Shown here: piece by piece, positions 44,548 through 52,884 of the stretch | How positions within the stretch are numbered: the stretch's first letter is position 1 | Layout of the letters: each line of letters starts with the position of its first letter | From: Posidoniimonas corsicana | Lineage (GTDB): Bacteria; Planctomycetota; Planctomycetia; Pirellulales; Lacipirellulaceae | Assembly: GCF_007859765.1 (NCBI RefSeq) | Contig: NZ_SIHJ01000002.1 | Location: 310,001 to 374,000, forward strand | Direction: 5' to 3' | Length of the DNA stretch: 64,000 nucleotides | The notes under the pieces: generated by a model | Seen by the model: the letters and a program-made list of their open reading frames with translations, nothing else | Told to the model about the DNA's origin: nothing | The model's database searches: none | Translations under genes and position numbers: made by a program

Positions 44548-46458
44548 GTGTCCCGCCTGCATTATTTCGCGTTTGTCGTCTTCCTTGCCCCCACCGCCTG
44601 CTGGTCCCACGATGGAGAGGATCACGACCACGCGGCCCCTGCTCCACCGACCGGCGCCGCCTTGCCCAAGGCGATGGTGCTGCCGCGTGTGGAAGGACCC
44701 ACTCCATGGTCCGACAAACCGGTTCTGGACGACCCGGAGCGGTTCCAGATCGCCATCATGACCGACCGCACGGGCGGGCATCGGCCTGGGATCTGGATGG
44801 ACGCCGTCAACAAGCTTAACCGGCTGCGTCCGCAGTTCGTCATGTCCGTGGGAGACCTAATCGAAGGCTACTCGCAGGACCGCAGCCGTGTCGAGAAGCA
44901 GTGGGACGAGTTCCTCGGGTTCATCGACCAGATGCAGATGAAGTTCTTCTTCGTCGCCGGCAACCACGACCTCACCAACCCGATGATGCATGAGGTCTGG
45001 CGTGAGCACTTCGGCGCCGAGTGGTACTCGTTCGACTACCAGCGGGTGCACTTCGTCTGCCTGTCGAGCGAGGACCCCAGCCAGCACCTCAGCGAGGAGC
45101 AGCTCGCCTGGCTCGAGCAGGACCTCGAGGACCACGCGGACGCGAGGTGGACGCTGGTGTTCCTTCACAAGCCGCTGTGGGTGTACGCCGAACGGGACAT
45201 CGCCGCCGGCAACCCCGACAGCACCAACTGGAAACGGGCGGAGAAACTGCTCGTTGACCGCCCGCACACCATCTTCGCCGGGCACGTGCACCACTACGTT
45301 GAGTACCAGCGGAATAGCCAGCAGTACTACTCGCTCGCCACCACCGGCGGCGGCTCGCAGCTGCGGGGCAACGAGTACGGCGAATTCGACCACGTGATGT
45401 GGCTCACCATGGAACAGGACGGGCCGCACCTGGTCAACCTGCGGCTGGACGGGATCCTGGAGCCCGGCGTGGTGACCGAGGAGGGCATCAACCGCTTCAA
45501 CAGCTTCCTCGCCAACACTTCGCTGTCGATCGAGCCGATCCTGATCGGCACGCGTGAGGACGGCTTCTCCGAGGGCGAGGTCGTCCTGAAGGCAGCCAAC
45601 GACTTCGAGGAGCCCGTCGTCGTAGAGGGCGAGATCGACGGGCTGCCGCTGCGCGGCCTCACGGTCGACCCGCTGAGGATCAAGCTGACCGTCCAGCCGA
45701 ACGACGCCGTCGAGCAGCGCGTCCGCATCCGGTTCGCCGAGCCGATGGAGTTCACCTCGCTCGCCCGCACGTCGCTGACCGCCTCGATCCGCACCGAGGG
45801 CGACGAGCCGCTGAAGAGCGAGCGGACCTCGCCGGTGGTGATCGACCGCCGGTTCGAGCTGCCCGGTTTGGCGAACCTGCCGCCCATCGACGGCCAGATC
45901 GAGGAGTGGCCCAGCACGTTCGAACAGACGCCCGAGAAGCCGCTGGTGCTGGGCGAGCCGCTCAGCTGGCAGGGCCCGACCGACGGATCGGCCAGGTTCT
46001 TCGCCCGCCACTCGGGCAACCGGGTCTACGTAGGGGTCCGCGTGACTGACGACCGGGTCGTCCCCGGCGACGACCGGGTTGAGCTGCTGATCGACCCCCG
46101 CGGCATGGGCGCCCGGGTGCGGAACGCGGACTACAAGCGGACCGGCCTGTCGATCACCGCCTACGCTCCCGACGCAGATGGTCAGACCAAGGTCGACGCC
46201 CGCCGCCTGCGCAACAACCGGGTCTACAAGAACGTCAACGCCGAAGCGAAGCTGACCGATGAGGGCTACGACATCGAGTTCTCGGTCCCGGTTAAGCTGT
46301 TCAAGGAGATCCAGGGCAAGGAGTGGGGCAGCGTGGCAGGCACGCTGGTCCTGCACGACGCCGACGACGCCGACCAGGACCCGGCCCAGGTGCTGTGGCG
46401 GGGGTCCGACCGGCTGCGGAACGTCAACACGGGCTTTGGTCAATTCGTGCGGGAATAG
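44548..46458 (+). CDS. Secreted metallophosphoesterase with a CBM9-like domain
   Basis: A 636-residue exported protein. A hydrophobic N-terminus is followed by a His-rich segment (SHDGEDHDHAAP). The calcineurin-like phosphoesterase domain (about 65-305) has GDLIEG, FFVAGNHDL, VFLHKPL and IFAGHVHHYVEY. The usual first motif DxH reads MTDRTGGH, with Thr in place of His. The C-terminal 190 residues (PPIDGQIEEWPSTFE, VYVGVRVTDDRVVPGDDRVELLIDP) resemble CBM9, which binds sugars. The start is GTG. It probably cleaves a phosphoester outside the cytoplasm; the substrate cannot be told. Confidence 0.85.
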   Translation: MSRLHYFAFVVFLAPTACWSHDGEDHDHAAPAPPTGAALPKAMVLPRVEGPTPWSDKPVLDDPERFQIAIMTDRTGGHRPGIWMDAVNKLNRLRPQFVMSVGDLIEGYSQDRSRVEKQWDEFLGFIDQMQMKFFFVAGNHDLTNPMMHEVWREHFGAEWYSFDYQRVHFVCLSSEDPSQHLSEEQLAWLEQDLEDHADARWTLVFLHKPLWVYAERDIAAGNPDSTNWKRAEKLLVDRPHTIFAGHVHHYVEYQRNSQQYYSLATTGGGSQLRGNEYGEFDHVMWLTMEQDGPHLVNLRLDGILEPGVVTEEGINRFNSFLANTSLSIEPILIGTREDGFSEGEVVLKAANDFEEPVVVEGEIDGLPLRGLTVDPLRIKLTVQPNDAVEQRVRIRFAEPMEFTSLARTSLTASIRTEGDEPLKSERTSPVVIDRRFELPGLANLPPIDGQIEEWPSTFEQTPEKPLVLGEPLSWQGPTDGSARFFARHSGNRVYVGVRVTDDRVVPGDDRVELLIDPRGMGARVRNADYKRTGLSITAYAPDADGQTKVDARRLRNNRVYKNVNAEAKLTDEGYDIEFSVPVKLFKEIQGKEWGSVAGTLVLHDADDADQDPAQVLWRGSDRLRNVNTGFGQFVRE

Positions 46459-46477
46459 CCGGCCGCGGTGAAACGCT

Positions 46478-46506
46478 TTGCGTTCTAGTGGTATAGGGCT
46501 TAGGCT
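46478..46506 (+). promoter_or_regulatory. Possible promoter for the sugar isomerase-like gene
   Basis: TTGCGT and TAGGCT are separated by 17 bases, 46 bases before the ATG at 46553. The -10 is weak. Confidence 0.35.
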
Positions 46507-46552
46507 GCTGTGCAGACGCCGGCCCACCTATGCCTCTTCCCCAGGACGCACG

Positions 46553-47494
46553 ATGAACCTCACCCGCCGACACTTCGCCAGCGCCGCCGGCTGCGCCGCA
46601 CTGGCGCCCGCCGCCCTGACCGCCGCTGAGCCGGACGCCAAGCAATCATCGAGCGGTTGGCGCGGCAACCCGATCGCGGTCTCGACGTACTCGTTCTGGC
46701 GATTCAAGGACGACTCGAAGCTCTCCATCGAACAGTGCATCGACGAGTCCGCCCGCATGGGGTTCGACGCGGTCGAGGTCCTGCACATCCAGATGGAAAG
46801 CGAAGACCCCGGCTACCTGCAGCGGCTCAAGCAGCGGGCATTTGTCAACGGAGTCAGCCTGTGCGGGCTGAGCACACACCAGGGGTTCGTCTCGCCCGAC
46901 GCGGAGGTGCGGCAGAAGAACATCGACCACACTATCCACACGATCGAGCTCGCCTACCAGCTCGGCATCCCCACGATGCGGGTCAACACCGGACGGTGGG
47001 GAACCAGTAAGAGCTTCGACGACCTGATGGCCAACCGCGGCATCGAGCCCCGCCTGCCCGGCTATTCCGATGACGACGGCTTCGGCTGGGTGATCGAGTC
47101 GCTCGAGAAGTGCCTGCCGGCCGCCGAGAAGTGCGGCGTCACCCTCGGGCTCGAAAACCACTGGGGCCTGGGCCGCACCCCCGAAGGCGTATTACGGATT
47201 GTCGACGCGATCGACTCCCCCTGGCTGCAGTGCACGCTCGATACGGGCAACTTCCTAGAGGACCCCTACGACAAGCTTGAGCTCATGGCGCCCAAGACCG
47301 TGTTCGTGCAGGCCAAGACCTACTACGGCGGCGGACTGTGGTACTCGCTCGAGCTCGACTACCCCCGCATCGCCGCCATGCTACGCGAGCACGACTACCA
47401 CGGCTACGTCTCGCTCGAGTACGAAGGCGAACAAGACTACCGCACCGCTATCCCGAAAAGCTTGGCGCTGCTACGCAAGGCGTTCAGCGCGTAA
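46553..47494 (+). CDS. Tat-exported sugar phosphate isomerase/epimerase-like protein
   Basis: A 313-residue protein of the xylose isomerase-like TIM-barrel family. The N-terminus NLTRRHFASAAGCAALAPA is a twin-arginine export signal, so the folded protein is probably moved to the periplasm. The barrel shows IAVSTYSFWRFK, MGFDAVEVLHIQME, MRVNTGRWGTS, TLGLENHWGLGRTPEG, LQCTLDTGNF and VSLEYEGEQDY, with Glu, Asp, His and Glu metal ligands in the usual places. Such exported barrels are common in planctomycetes and often act on sugars or inositols; the substrate is unknown. ATG at 46553 is required for the Tat signal. Confidence 0.9.
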   Translation: MNLTRRHFASAAGCAALAPAALTAAEPDAKQSSSGWRGNPIAVSTYSFWRFKDDSKLSIEQCIDESARMGFDAVEVLHIQMESEDPGYLQRLKQRAFVNGVSLCGLSTHQGFVSPDAEVRQKNIDHTIHTIELAYQLGIPTMRVNTGRWGTSKSFDDLMANRGIEPRLPGYSDDDGFGWVIESLEKCLPAAEKCGVTLGLENHWGLGRTPEGVLRIVDAIDSPWLQCTLDTGNFLEDPYDKLELMAPKTVFVQAKTYYGGGLWYSLELDYPRIAAMLREHDYHGYVSLEYEGEQDYRTAIPKSLALLRKAFSA

Positions 47495-47574
47495 GCCTTA
47501 GTAGCCAACCGGCCGGGCCGCTGGGACCCCAGCGACCCGGCGTCGGTTGCTCGTGCTGTTGTTGCAGCGGCGTT

Positions 47575-48228
47575 CTACATCGACCCGTTGCCGACGCCGA
47601 TCACGCCTACCGCTACGCGGGCGCCGGCGTCCCCGGACGGCTGGCTCTTCAGGTCGTCCTCGCCGGCGTGCACAACCATCGCGCGGCCCAGCACAAAGTG
47701 CAGCGGCGCCTCGTCGACCCTCACGTCGACGTTAGCCTCGCCGTTCTCGTCGGCCTCGATGTTGCCGAGGTCGCCCACGTGACGCTTCTCGGAGTCCGGC
47801 CCGCCGTGCTCATGACCTTCGGGATTGAAGTGGCCGCCGGCGGACTTGCCGTCGTCGGACCGCAGGTCGCCGAACTCGTGGATGTGGAAGCCGTGCTTGC
47901 CGGGGGTCAGGCCGGTGACCTTGCCGCTCACGCGGAAACCCTTCCCCTCGCCACGCAGCTCGAGCGTGCCGGTCACGCCGCTGTCGCCCATGGCGGCCAG
48001 CTGCACCACCCCGTAGTTAGGCATTTGCACGTCGTCCGCCATCGCCTGATGGTCGGGCGTCGCGTGCTCGCCGATGGCGTGCCCGGAAGGGCCAAGCTTC
48101 TCGCCGCCCTCATCGAGGGCCGGCTTCTGCATCTCGTGCTCGGCGGGCATCTCGCACCCGGCAAGCGGGATCACCGCAGCCAACACCGCCGGCGCCGCCC
48201 ACACTTTCACGTTCTCGATTGATCTCAT
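47575..48228 (-). CDS. sodC: Cu-Zn superoxide dismutase, lipoprotein
   Basis: Dismutates superoxide at the cell envelope; 217 residues. The N-terminus ends in IPLAGC, a lipobox, followed by a His/Glu-rich linker. The metal ligands are present in HGFHIHEFGD, SAGGHFNPEGHEHGG, KRHVGDLGN with a following Asp region, and VVHAGEDDL. Both Cys residues that form the conserved disulfide (normally after HE.GD and in the ACGVI strand) are missing: here the positions read GDL and AVGVI. ATG at 48228 is preceded by AGGAGG six bases away, which decides the start. Confidence 0.93.
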   Translation of the reverse strand: MRSIENVKVWAAPAVLAAVIPLAGCEMPAEHEMQKPALDEGGEKLGPSGHAIGEHATPDHQAMADDVQMPNYGVVQLAAMGDSGVTGTLELRGEGKGFRVSGKVTGLTPGKHGFHIHEFGDLRSDDGKSAGGHFNPEGHEHGGPDSEKRHVGDLGNIEADENGEANVDVRVDEAPLHFVLGRAMVVHAGEDDLKSQPSGDAGARVAVGVIGVGNGSM

Positions 48229-48394
48229 CGTGGTCCTCCTCAGGGTCGAGGGAATGTTCAAACAGACGCGGGCATCGCCCACGATGATTCCACTCGCACA
48301 CCCCGCGCCAACCGCTCGCCGCGGCCCTGCGATGGGCAGGACCGCGGGCGTGCTGGGCGATTAGCGACCAAGGAGGACCGGCGGCAACCAGCCC

Positions 48395-49165
48395 CTAGGC
48401 TCGCCGGCGAACAAGACCGCAAGCACCGGCCGCGAGCCCTGCCAGCAGCAGCACCGACGCCGGCTCGGGCACCGCCTGGACAACGTCAATCTCGAACAAC
48501 AGCGGCGAGGTGTTCGGCGCGGACAGGCCGTCGTCGATGCCGTTGAACGGGTTGACGCCGTCGAACGGGTCGCGGTACTGACCGCCGGTGTTGTCGACCC
48601 CGTAGAAGTTGAACTGCAGGTTGGTCACGCCGGCCGCCAGTACAGGCGAGGCGTCGTCGTTGACGGTTACCAGCGTCGAACCGAAGTCGCCGGCGTTGAC
48701 CGTCCCGGGCAAGTCGGACTCGAAGTACCCCAGCAAGTCAAACGAGCCGCCGTTGTCCGTCGACGTGTAGACCGTGAACGTGGAGAAGACTCGGCCGTCC
48801 TTGCCGTTGTTGCCGGTCAGCACCTTGATGGCGCCAACGTCAGCGGCGGCGGCCAGGTCGTACTGCACCCGCTTGGTCGGCTCGCCGGCGGGCGGGAAGT
48901 CGTTCAGCAGGCCGGTCAGGCCGGAGCCGAGGATGCCGGCCCCGTCGGTCAGCGCCGCGAGCTGATCGGCCGGCGCGGTGTTCGCCGGGTGCCAGCCGAG
49001 GTCGCCGGTCAGCTCCGTCCCGATCAGGCTGGCGATCAGGTCGCCGCTCTCGATCTGGGCGTCGAGGCTGTCGGACTCTGGACCGTGTTGAGTGGAAGAA
49101 GTGACGGCCGCATTGGCGGTGGCGGCCGCGGTTAGCAGACAACTAGCAATCCAAAACCGCTTCAT
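48395..49165 (-). CDS. PEP-CTERM protein, smaller paralogue
   Basis: A 256-residue exported protein with a signal peptide (MKRFWIASCLLTAAATANA) and a PEP-CTERM tail: VPEPASVLLLAGLAAG plus a hydrophobic helix ending in VRRRA. Proteins with this tail are cut and anchored by exosortase-type systems. The body contains GDLGWHPANTAPADQL, NNGKDGRVFSTFTVY, LLGYFESDLPGTVN and RDPFDGVNPFNGIDDGLS, all shared with the next gene. It looks like a beta-sandwich that displays at the surface. Function unknown. The gene is downstream of its paralogue on the same strand. Confidence 0.8.
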   Translation of the reverse strand: MKRFWIASCLLTAAATANAAVTSSTQHGPESDSLDAQIESGDLIASLIGTELTGDLGWHPANTAPADQLAALTDGAGILGSGLTGLLNDFPPAGEPTKRVQYDLAAAADVGAIKVLTGNNGKDGRVFSTFTVYTSTDNGGSFDLLGYFESDLPGTVNAGDFGSTLVTVNDDASPVLAAGVTNLQFNFYGVDNTGGQYRDPFDGVNPFNGIDDGLSAPNTSPLLFEIDVVQAVPEPASVLLLAGLAAGACGLVRRRA

Positions 49166-49234
49166 TAGACAAGCCCTCAAAGGTGAAGAGACGCGGAAGA
49201 TCAGGTAGTCGAGAATTGAGAGAAGCCGCGACAG

Positions 49235-50308
49235 TCACTGCCGTTGCCGCGCGGCCCTAAGGCCGCCCACGGCGGCCAGCGCCGCCAAGACCAGACCCAC
49301 GGCCGCCGGTTCGGGCGCCGCGGAGGCGCCCACCGCCGTGGCGGACAGCCCGTAGTTCTGTCGCCAGAGTTCGTAGTCGCCCTGGTCGATGACCCCGTTG
49401 TTGTTGCCGTCGGCCCCCTCGCCTGGAGCGACCGAATCGTCGAGCGAGTCGCGCCACGTGGTGTAGTCGGCCGCGTTCACGAACCCGTCGTTGTTGTAGT
49501 CGCCAATCAGGCCTTCGGTCGGCGGCAGCACATCGATCTCCCAGATGAGCGGCGACTTGAACGCGGGCGAGAGCTCATCGTCCTCGCCGGTGAACGGGTT
49601 CACGCCGTCAAAGGGGTCCGCCAGGCGGCCGACGTCGTCGTTGTCGACGGCGTAGAACGAGAACTCGATGTTCGTCACGCCCGACAGCATCGTCGCGTTG
49701 GCGTCGTCAAAGATGCTGGTGAGGGTCGCCGATTGCGCGGGGTCGAAGGGAGCCACCGGCGAGTTCTCGTTGTTGACCGCCCCCGATGGGTCGGACTGGA
49801 AGTAGCCCAGCTCCTGGAAGGTCGCCCCATCGGTCGAGTACAGGATTGACACCGACATGAAGATGCGGCCGTCGGCGTTCAGCCGGTTGCCCGACAGGAT
49901 GTTGATCTTGCCGATGTCCGACGGCGACTCCAGCACGTACTCCACCACCTTCACCGGCGCGCCGGACACCGGCATGTTGCCGCCGTCCAAGAAGTTCTCG
50001 TTGAGCAGGCCCGCCAGGTTGCGGACCCCGCCCAGCCCGTCAGTGAAGATCGGCAGGTGGTCAGCGGGGTTGGTGTTCGCCGGGTGCCAACCGAGGTCGC
50101 CCACGTTGGTGTACACGCCGGGGTCGTTGAAGCTGACGGGCTCGTCGACCAAACCCTGGATGAGGTCCGAGTCGGAAATCAACGCGTCAAGCCCGTCGAA
50201 CGAGGCGTCGTGCAGCGATGAAACGGTGACCGCCGCCTCTGCGCTAGTCCACGCAGCCGCCGCGGCCACAACCACACACCCCAAGAACCTCTGCCAATGA
50301 TGCTGCAC
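49235..50308 (-). CDS. PEP-CTERM protein with dockerin repeats, larger paralogue
   Basis: A 357-residue exported protein. The GTG at 50308 is chosen because it starts a clear signal peptide (QHHWQRFLGCVVVAAAAAWT); the open frame extends further upstream without support. The N-terminal 240 residues are homologous to the downstream gene (VGDLGWHPANTNPADHL, ELGYFQSDPSGAVN, ADPFDGVNPFTGEDDELS). Before the PEP-CTERM tail (APEPAAVGLVLAALAAVGG) a dockerin pair has been inserted: GDYNNDGFVNAADYTTWRD and DGNNNGVIDQGDYELWRQ. The two genes look like a tandem duplicate in which one copy gained a calcium-binding domain. Confidence 0.8.
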   Translation of the reverse strand: MQHHWQRFLGCVVVAAAAAWTSAEAAVTVSSLHDASFDGLDALISDSDLIQGLVDEPVSFNDPGVYTNVGDLGWHPANTNPADHLPIFTDGLGGVRNLAGLLNENFLDGGNMPVSGAPVKVVEYVLESPSDIGKINILSGNRLNADGRIFMSVSILYSTDGATFQELGYFQSDPSGAVNNENSPVAPFDPAQSATLTSIFDDANATMLSGVTNIEFSFYAVDNDDVGRLADPFDGVNPFTGEDDELSPAFKSPLIWEIDVLPPTEGLIGDYNNDGFVNAADYTTWRDSLDDSVAPGEGADGNNNGVIDQGDYELWRQNYGLSATAVGASAAPEPAAVGLVLAALAAVGGLRAARQRQ

Positions 50309-50700
50309 AACAGGGCGCCTTTCGATCCAGCGGTGAGGAGACTCTGCTTGCTCGACTTCGCGGGGAAGCCGCGCCGACGCTCGCCGCCGTGGTCGAGGAT
50401 GAGGGCAGCAGGCGGACGCCAACGCAGCAAGACCAATACTCAGATCGTAAACCGCCGCGTCTCCTACAAACTAGTAAAATCGGCGCACTTCGATACTATC
50501 AGATCGTCAGCGCCAGCAACTGCTTCACTACACATGCCCACGACTTGGCGGATGCGCAAAGTGCGTTGATCGCCTGCGCAACTCCCGGCGGGCCGTTCTT
50601 CGACACGCCGTGTTTGATCTGTTAGCATCGAAGAGGCGCAGCGCCCCTCGGTCCTGAACGGCGCGGCCGCCTTCTCCTCACTCATCACACGCAAGCAGCT
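50309..50700. other. Intergenic region between divergent exported-protein genes
   Basis: A 392-base gap with no conserved frame, RNA gene or repeat seen. It must hold the promoters of the two divergent genes, but no good -35/-10 pair was found on either strand. Confidence 0.4.
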
Positions 50701-51717
50701 ATGCGAATCACATCACGGTCTGGTTTTACGCTGGTCGAGTTGTTGGTGGTGATCGCCATCATCGGCGTGCTGGTGGCGCTGCTGCTGCCCGCCGTGCAAG
50801 CGGCGCGAGAGGCGGCGCGGCGGTCCCAGTGCAAGAACAACCTCAAGCAGCTCACGCTCGCGATGCTGATGCACCAGGACACCCACAGCTCGCTCCCCAG
50901 CGGCGGCTGGTTCGGCCAGTGGCTCGGCGATCCGGACCGCGGGTTCGGCAAGAACCAGCCGGGCGGTTGGATCTACAACATCCTTCCGTACGTCGAGGAG
51001 CAGCAGATCCGCGACATGGGCGCTGGGCTCACCGACCGAGGCAAGTGGCCGGTCTTCCAGCAGCGCGACCAGATGCCCATCGGTATGATGAACTGCCCCA
51101 CCCGCCGCGGGCCCAACCCCTACCCCAACGACCAGGGCCACGCCGCATTCAACTCGCGCCGCTCACCGTACCACGCGCGGGCCGACTACGCCGCCAACGC
51201 CGGCGACGTCCGTTACCTGGAGAACTATGTCGTCAGCATCCTCGGGACTAAGCGCACGCCAGAACAGGTTCTAGCCGCCGACAACTGGCCCCAGAAGCTG
51301 AACTGGACCTCGGGCATCATCGCCTCAGGCACCACCATCCCGCTGCGTGCGGTGACCGACGGCGTCAGCAAGACCTACGCCCTGGGCGAGCGGAACATCA
51401 ACACCAACAACTACGAGGACGGGCACGAGCACGGCAACGACTGGTCCATGTACTGCGGCCTGCAGGACGACCTCGCGCGTTCCACTTACCACTACGCCCC
51501 CGATGACGAGAGTCGCACGCCCATCCAGGACACGCCCGGCCTGGACTTTGAGGACCGCTTCGGCAGCGCGCACCCCGGCGGGTGCCACATGTCGTTCCTC
51601 GACGGGTCGGTGACCATGATCGCCTACGACATCGACCCGGAGGTGCACCGCCGCAACGGGCACCGTTCCGACGGCGGCGACGATCGGGCCACCAACGAGG
51701 ACCCCGGCCCCCAATAG
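50701..51717 (+). CDS. DUF1559-type prepilin-like protein
   Basis: A 338-residue protein with a type IV pilin-like N-terminus: [21 protein letters not shown] with Gly before Phe and Glu at +5, then [23 protein letters not shown], the start of the DUF1559 domain. The C-terminal part has [17 protein letters not shown], the terminal signature of this family (H-x-GG...F-x-DGSV). Planctomycete genomes carry dozens of these proteins; their role in the envelope or in secretion is not established. The gene stands alone and is convergent with the EF-hand lipoprotein. Confidence 0.93.
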   Translation: MRITSRSGFTLVELLVVIAIIGVLVALLLPAVQAAREAARRSQCKNNLKQLTLAMLMHQDTHSSLPSGGWFGQWLGDPDRGFGKNQPGGWIYNILPYVEEQQIRDMGAGLTDRGKWPVFQQRDQMPIGMMNCPTRRGPNPYPNDQGHAAFNSRRSPYHARADYAANAGDVRYLENYVVSILGTKRTPEQVLAADNWPQKLNWTSGIIASGTTIPLRAVTDGVSKTYALGERNINTNNYEDGHEHGNDWSMYCGLQDDLARSTYHYAPDDESRTPIQDTPGLDFEDRFGSAHPGGCHMSFLDGSVTMIAYDIDPEVHRRNGHRSDGGDDRATNEDPGPQ

Positions 51718-51721
51718 CCGG

Positions 51722-52348
51722 CTAGCCTTGCGAGCTGACCACGATCTCGGCGATCGGCCCGGCGCCCTCGCGCGATGTCTCGATGCCTAGCGCGTCGCCG
51801 GCCTGGTAGGCGGCGGGGATCTTCTTGCTCGGGTGGGTAACCTTCACCCGGTACGCCCCCACGCAGACGCCGCGGATGCCATCGCCCCTGCCCTTGAGCG
51901 CCGCCGGCAGGTCGTCCGCCGAGACGCTGATCTTCGCCATGCCCGAGCTGTCGGTCGTGGCGGTGGCGGGCTTCGCCCAGCTCGTCATGAACACCTCCGG
52001 CTCAAAGGTCACCTCGGCGCCGGCCAGCGGCCGGCCGTCCATCAGCACCTTCAGATCGAGCCGCCGGAAGCCAACCCCGCCGGACTCCCAATCGGAGAAC
52101 CGCGACCGCAGCTCCCCTACCGTGATCGCGCCGTCGGAGTCCTTGTCGTACAACGCCAGGTGCTGCTTGATCGACGGCGCCGCGTCGAGCTCTCCGCCGG
52201 ACAGGCGGCCGTCGCTGTCGGCGTCGTACGCGGCCAGCGCCTTTTGGGCCATGCCGACAGGGTCAAACTGCGGCTCAACCGACGCCGGCCGGCCCGAGCA
52301 ACCAACCAGCGTTCCCGCAACGACCACCAGCCCAACACGTGCAAGCAC
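51722..52348 (-). CDS. EF-hand lipoprotein with C-terminal beta domain
   Basis: A 208-residue lipoprotein. The GTG at 52348 decides the start: GGAGG lies seven bases before it, and the next residues (LARVGLVVVAGTLVGC) form a signal with the lipobox Cys17. Two EF-hand loops follow, DADSDGRLSGGE and DKDSDGAITVGE, which should bind calcium. The C-terminal 110 residues look like an Ig-like module (DLKVLMDGRPLAGAEVTFEP). ATG at 52378 is a second-choice start. The longer in-frame opening upstream is rejected because it runs through palindromic repeat copies 3 and 4. Function unknown. Confidence 0.75.
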   Translation of the reverse strand: MLARVGLVVVAGTLVGCSGRPASVEPQFDPVGMAQKALAAYDADSDGRLSGGELDAAPSIKQHLALYDKDSDGAITVGELRSRFSDWESGGVGFRRLDLKVLMDGRPLAGAEVTFEPEVFMTSWAKPATATTDSSGMAKISVSADDLPAALKGRGDGIRGVCVGAYRVKVTHPSKKIPAAYQAGDALGIETSREGAGPIAEIVVSSQG

Positions 52349-52487
52349 TTCAGCACCTCCATCAAATGTTATTAACATGCGTTTGAGGTCACGAAGCCCG
52401 GTGTGAGCCGCGGCTTGACGAGCTCGCACGCCCCAGCACGCCCGCCGTACCCTTCGCACCGGTCCCGCTCCCGGATCATCGGTCGTA

Positions 52488-52533
52488 GTTCTGTCCCCTT
52501 CTACGACATCGATCCTTAGGGACAAAAGTCGGG
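52488..52533. repeat. Palindromic repeat, copy 3 (degenerate)
   Basis: TAGTTCTGTCCC and GGGACAAAAGTCG are the same two arms as copies 1 and 2, with changes in the left arm and a 21-base spacer. It belongs to a pair with copy 4, 72 bases away. Confidence 0.7.
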
Positions 52534-52605
52534 GGGCTCTTGGAGCGCGAGAATCGTTTCGTGCTTGTATAGCAGTGTCTAACGAAACCTCAATTCTTGA
52601 GTCGG

Positions 52606-52646
52606 CCGACTTTTGTCCACCCATACTCGCCGATAGGGACAAAAGT
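52606..52646. repeat. Palindromic repeat, copy 4
   Basis: CCGACTTTTGTCC and GGGACAAAAGT form 11-base arms around a 17-base spacer. Copies 3 and 4 lie in the 52349-52884 gap between divergent genes, in an arrangement like copies 1 and 2. Past 52650 nothing else was recognised. Confidence 0.82.
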
Positions 52647-52884
52647 TATCTCTTCCGCCTACCAACCAGCCGTGCGTCTTCCACCGCCATCACCCCAGAT
52701 CGGACGGGCGGATCCCAGGCGACCGCCGCACAGCCGCCGCGCAGCGACGCCTTAATTGGACCACGGCAGGTGGCCGTTTTCTACTCGAAAGTTCACATAG
52801 TATCGGTTTGCGTGGCGGTCGGCGCCGCCGGACGGTGATTTGCAGAGCGAGTCCCCTCCCCCGCGCCTCGCCCGAGGTCCCGCC

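Noticed and set aside
44857-46527. Open frame of about 556 codons antisense to the phosphoesterase
   Set aside because: The plus strand has intact phosphoesterase motifs; this strand has none.
52379-52642. N-terminal extension of the EF-hand lipoprotein
   Set aside because: It would translate through palindromic repeats 3 and 4 and bury the lipoprotein signal in the middle of the protein.
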